Shown: positions 5,341 through 7,846 of the stretch, piece after piece | How the letters are laid out: the number at the start of each line of letters is the position of its first letter | Numbering within the stretch: the stretch's first letter is position 1 | DNA from: Flammeovirgaceae bacterium | GTDB lineage: Bacteria; Bacteroidota; Bacteroidia; Cytophagales; Cyclobacteriaceae | Assembly: GCA_003228395.1 (NCBI GenBank) | Contig: QIDJ01000321.1 | Location: forward strand, 1 to 7,846 | Length of the DNA: 7,846 bases | Direction: 5' to 3' | Notes under the pieces: model-generated | Told to the model about the DNA's origin: nothing | The model's input: only the letters and a program-made list of their open reading frames with translations | The model's database searches: none | Program-made: the position numbers and the translations under genes

Positions 5341-7737
5341 ATGGAAATACTTCTTCGGTCTTTGAACAAACGATATTTTACATTGCTGGTAATACCCTAT
5401 CTGTTCTTTTCATGCGCCTCCGGAAAGAATGACATAGTTCCCGGTGTTTCGCTTGAACTCGCCCGTCAGCGTTTCAACCATATTTCTGAAGTACAGTATG
5501 ACATCCGCATTTCAATTCCATCACAACTCACCAAACCGGTTACCGGCCGTGAAACAATCCGCTTCGTCTGTAAAAAGTCAGATAATCCCGTAGTGCTTGA
5601 TTTTAATGTGCCTGCTGATTTCCTGAAGGACGTTTCCGTTAATGAAAAACCTGTTCAATACGACTTTTACAATGAACACATCCTGATTGACGGCAGTAAT
5701 TTCACAGATGGAGCCAATACGATTTCCATCACTTTCCGGGCGGGTGAATCATCGCTCAACCGGAATACGGATTATCTCTATACCTTGTTTGTACCTGACA
5801 GGGCATCCACCGTGTTTCCGTGCTTCGATCAGCCGAATCTCAAGGCAAAATACCGGCTCACACTTTCCATTCCTGCTGATTGGGAGGCCATTGCCAATGG
5901 CGGGACCAAAAGTGAAAGTCTCGAAGCCGGTAGGAAAATCATCCGGTTCGCTGAAACAAAACCGGTCAGTACCTATTTATTCGCATTTACTGCCGGAAAA
6001 TTCAAAACGATTGAGCGAACACTGAATGGCCGGATCATGACCATGCTTCATAGAGAAACTGACAGCACAAAAGTAGCTGACAACATTGATAAAATAGTTG
6101 AGCTACACGCACATTCCATTCGGTGGATGGAAGATTATACAGGTATCCCTTATCCTTTCGGTAAATTCGGATTTGCGCTTATTCCATCTTTCCAGTATGG
6201 GGGTATGGAGCATCCCGGCGCCATTACCTACAAGGCATCAAGCCTGTTTCTGGATGCCTCCGCCACTCAAAACCAGTTACTGCGCAGAGCCAGCCTGATT
6301 GCACACGAAACCGCGCACATGTGGTTTGGCGACCTGGTGACCATGGACTGGTTCAACGATGTGTGGATGAAGGAGGTCTTTGCAAATTTTATGGCGGCAA
6401 AAATCGTAAACCCCTCCTTCCCCGAAATAAATCATGATCTCCGCTTTTTGCTGGCCCACTACCCTGCTGCGTATGCTGTTGACAGGTCAAAAGGCACCCA
6501 TCCGGTTCAGCAACCACTCGATAACCTCAAGGACGCCGGTACACTATACGGAGCAATAATCTATCAGAAAGCGCCCATTGTAATGCGCAAACTGGAACGA
6601 AGGATTGGAAAAGAAGCCATGCAGGAAGGTTTGCAGGAATACCTTACCAATTACGCCTGGAAAAATGCCACATGGGATGACCTGATTGCCATCCTTAATA
6701 AAAAGACCGAAGCGGACATCCGTGCCTGGAGCGACCAGTGGATCAAAAGAAAAGGAATGCCGAAAATTTTCAATTTCATCCGCACAAATAAGGACTCCTC
6801 CATCCGGCAACTTTCACTTTATCAACGGGATAATGCCCGGGAGGAAAACCGGTGGCCGCAACAGTTATCCGTTCTGATGCGTGCAAAAGACACCCTGTAC
6901 CACTTTGATGTAGATTTTAATGGCAAAGGAACACATATTAAAGAAGCCAATGGTTTGCCGGAACCTGATTTTATCGCATTGAATGCCGCAGGATACGGGT
7001 ACGGGTATTTCCTGTTGGGGCCTTCATCGAAAAAGACCTGGCTAACAGAGATCAATGATTTTGAAGACCCCGTGTTCCGGGGCGTGGGCTGGCTGAACCT
7101 GTGGGAAAACATGCTGCATGAACGGGTAGAAACCAAAGAAGTATTGCAAGCCATCCTGGTGAGCCTTGAAAAGGAGCAGGAGCCTCTGCTTATCCAGCAT
7201 GTACTGGGGTATCTTAATACCTTGTTCTGGAAGTTTATGACGCCGGCTCAACGAATGCAAAAAGCCGGTGAAATCGAAGCCCTGCTTTGGTCGAAAATGG
7301 AAGAAACGGATAACCCCAGGCTTAAATCCACATGGTTCAGGTCGTATCTGCGTATTGCGGTTACTCCGCCGGCCCTTGAGAATCTATACCAGGTCTGGAG
7401 TGGCGGACAAACCCTTTCAGGATTGCAATTCGCTGAGCGCGACTTTACGGATATGGCCGCTCTGCTTGCCATAAAAGATCCGGAGAAAGCGGATGAAATT
7501 CTCAGCCGGCAGGCCGACCGGATCAGCAATCCCGACCGGAAAGAACGGATGGTTTTCCTGATGCCTGCCCTCTCCGCCAGTCAGGAAATCCGGGATGCAT
7601 TTTTCGATAGCCTCAGCGAAGAAAATAACAGGCAGCACGAATCGTGGGTGCAGGATGCCATTGGATACCTGCATCACCCGCTGCGGGCAGGGAATTCTGA
7701 AAAATATATCCTTCCCACGCTGGAGATGCTGGAATAA
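5341..7737 (+). CDS. Lipoprotein M1-family zinc aminopeptidase, apparently truncated at its C-terminus by a premature TAA
   Basis: From ATG 5341 the protein is 798 residues; ATG 5323 is a less likely alternative at the predicted transcription start. The N-terminus is a lipoprotein signal: basic Arg6, Lys10 and Arg11, the hydrophobic run YFTLLVIPYLFFSC, and a lipobox with Cys25, so it should be membrane-anchored outside the cytoplasm. Residues about 40-220 form the beta-sandwich N-terminal domain. The catalytic domain has the exopeptidase motif GGMEHPG (287-293), zinc site HETAH (322-326) with third ligand Glu345 exactly 18 residues on, and probable catalytic Tyr408 (YQKAP). The rest, to 798, is a helical C-terminal domain. 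The family removes N-terminal amino acids from peptides. Two motif variants stand out: GxMEH for the usual GxMEN, and KEVFA for NEGFA. The frame continues past the TAA with family-like sequence, so about 40 or more C-terminal residues seem lost; activity of the product is uncertain. Confidence 0.88.
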   Translation: MEILLRSLNKRYFTLLVIPYLFFSCASGKNDIVPGVSLELARQRFNHISEVQYDIRISIPSQLTKPVTGRETIRFVCKKSDNPVVLDFNVPADFLKDVSVNEKPVQYDFYNEHILIDGSNFTDGANTISITFRAGESSLNRNTDYLYTLFVPDRASTVFPCFDQPNLKAKYRLTLSIPADWEAIANGGTKSESLEAGRKIIRFAETKPVSTYLFAFTAGKFKTIERTLNGRIMTMLHRETDSTKVADNIDKIVELHAHSIRWMEDYTGIPYPFGKFGFALIPSFQYGGMEHPGAITYKASSLFLDASATQNQLLRRASLIAHETAHMWFGDLVTMDWFNDVWMKEVFANFMAAKIVNPSFPEINHDLRFLLAHYPAAYAVDRSKGTHPVQQPLDNLKDAGTLYGAIIYQKAPIVMRKLERRIGKEAMQEGLQEYLTNYAWKNATWDDLIAILNKKTEADIRAWSDQWIKRKGMPKIFNFIRTNKDSSIRQLSLYQRDNAREENRWPQQLSVLMRAKDTLYHFDVDFNGKGTHIKEANGLPEPDFIALNAAGYGYGYFLLGPSSKKTWLTEINDFEDPVFRGVGWLNLWENMLHERVETKEVLQAILVSLEKEQEPLLIQHVLGYLNTLFWKFMTPAQRMQKAGEIEALLWSKMEETDNPRLKSTWFRSYLRIAVTPPALENLYQVWSGGQTLSGLQFAERDFTDMAALLAIKDPEKADEILSRQADRISNPDRKERMVFLMPALSASQEIRDAFFDSLSEENNRQHESWVQDAIGYLHHPLRAGNSEKYILPTLEMLE

Positions 7738-7846
7738 TTGCAGCGTACAGGTGACATTTTCTTCCCGAAACGGGTTTTGGATAATACGCTCGGCGGACAC
7801 CAGTCCGGTTCAGCGGCCAATACTGTACGACAGTTTCTTTACAGAA
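7738..7846 (+). pseudogene. In-frame C-terminal continuation of the M1 aminopeptidase beyond the stop codon (partial, runs off the window)
   Basis: Directly after the TAA at 7735-7737 the same frame stays open for 36 codons to the window edge. It contains QRTGDIFFPKR, then TLGGHQSGSAANTV and RQFLYR. From memory, M1 aminopeptidases of this type end with a segment like 'LELLEEIQRTGDIFFP..W...TL.GH.S..A..VV..FL', so the peptide before the stop (LEMLE) and the peptide after it join naturally, with the stop in place of the second Glu of that motif. A G-to-T change turning GAA into TAA is the simplest explanation. No frameshift is needed. The intact downstream frame implies a recent mutation, a base-call error, or read-through. 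Confidence 0.72.

Noticed and set aside
5264..5365. Small plus-strand ORF of 33 codons starting ATGCACAAAAAG, with a purine-rich AAGGAGGG upstream
   Set aside because: It spans the M1 promoter and overlaps the M1 start in another frame. The AGGAGG is about 20 nt from the ATG, too far for a ribosome site.
7764..7778. CCCG-AAA-CGGG hairpin followed by TTTT, terminator-like
   Set aside because: It has only a 4-bp stem and lies in the continued M1 reading frame, where the sequence is better explained as former or read-through coding sequence.

Overview
The window looks like chromosomal housekeeping DNA from a member of the Bacteroidota, probably near the Chitinophagales or Cytophagales (inferred). 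The protein families have a Bacteroidota flavour, most genes lack a Shine-Dalgarno sequence, and one gene has a textbook Bacteroidota promoter (TTG, 21 nt, TAnnTTTG). No rRNA, tRNA, CRISPR array, transposase or phage gene was seen.

Layout. Positions 1-522 (+) hold the C-terminal end of an outer-membrane beta-barrel protein, probably of the MetA/phenol-degradation 'transporter' family. It converges on fadD, a long-chain acyl-CoA synthetase on the minus strand (706-2370). A 451-bp gap separates fadD from a divergent AhpD-like peroxidase-related protein (2822-3427, +). Next come an exported M24 Xaa-Pro-type aminopeptidase (3598-4974, +), a 366-bp intergenic region with a GC-rich, hairpin-dense block, and a lipoprotein M1-family zinc aminopeptidase (5341-7737, +).

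How the genes relate. The two peptidases are both predicted to be exported and would complement each other in peptide trimming: M24 acts at Xaa-Pro bonds and M1 on general N-termini. FadD activates fatty acids to acyl-CoA. The AhpD-like protein may act in thiol-based peroxide or redox chemistry. Gaps of 170 and 366 bp, plus a good promoter before the M1 gene, suggest separate transcription units rather than one operon.

Most notable observation. The M1 gene stops at a TAA (7735-7737), but the same frame stays open to the window edge. It encodes a peptide (QRTGDIFFPKR...) that reads like the normal C-terminal continuation of M1 enzymes of this type. The stop sits where relatives, as I recall them, carry Glu, so one G-to-T change (GAA to TAA) would explain it. 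This may be a fresh nonsense mutation, a sequencing error or a read-through stop. The second notable item is the palindromic block at 5049-5168. I found no convincing undescribed multi-gene system.
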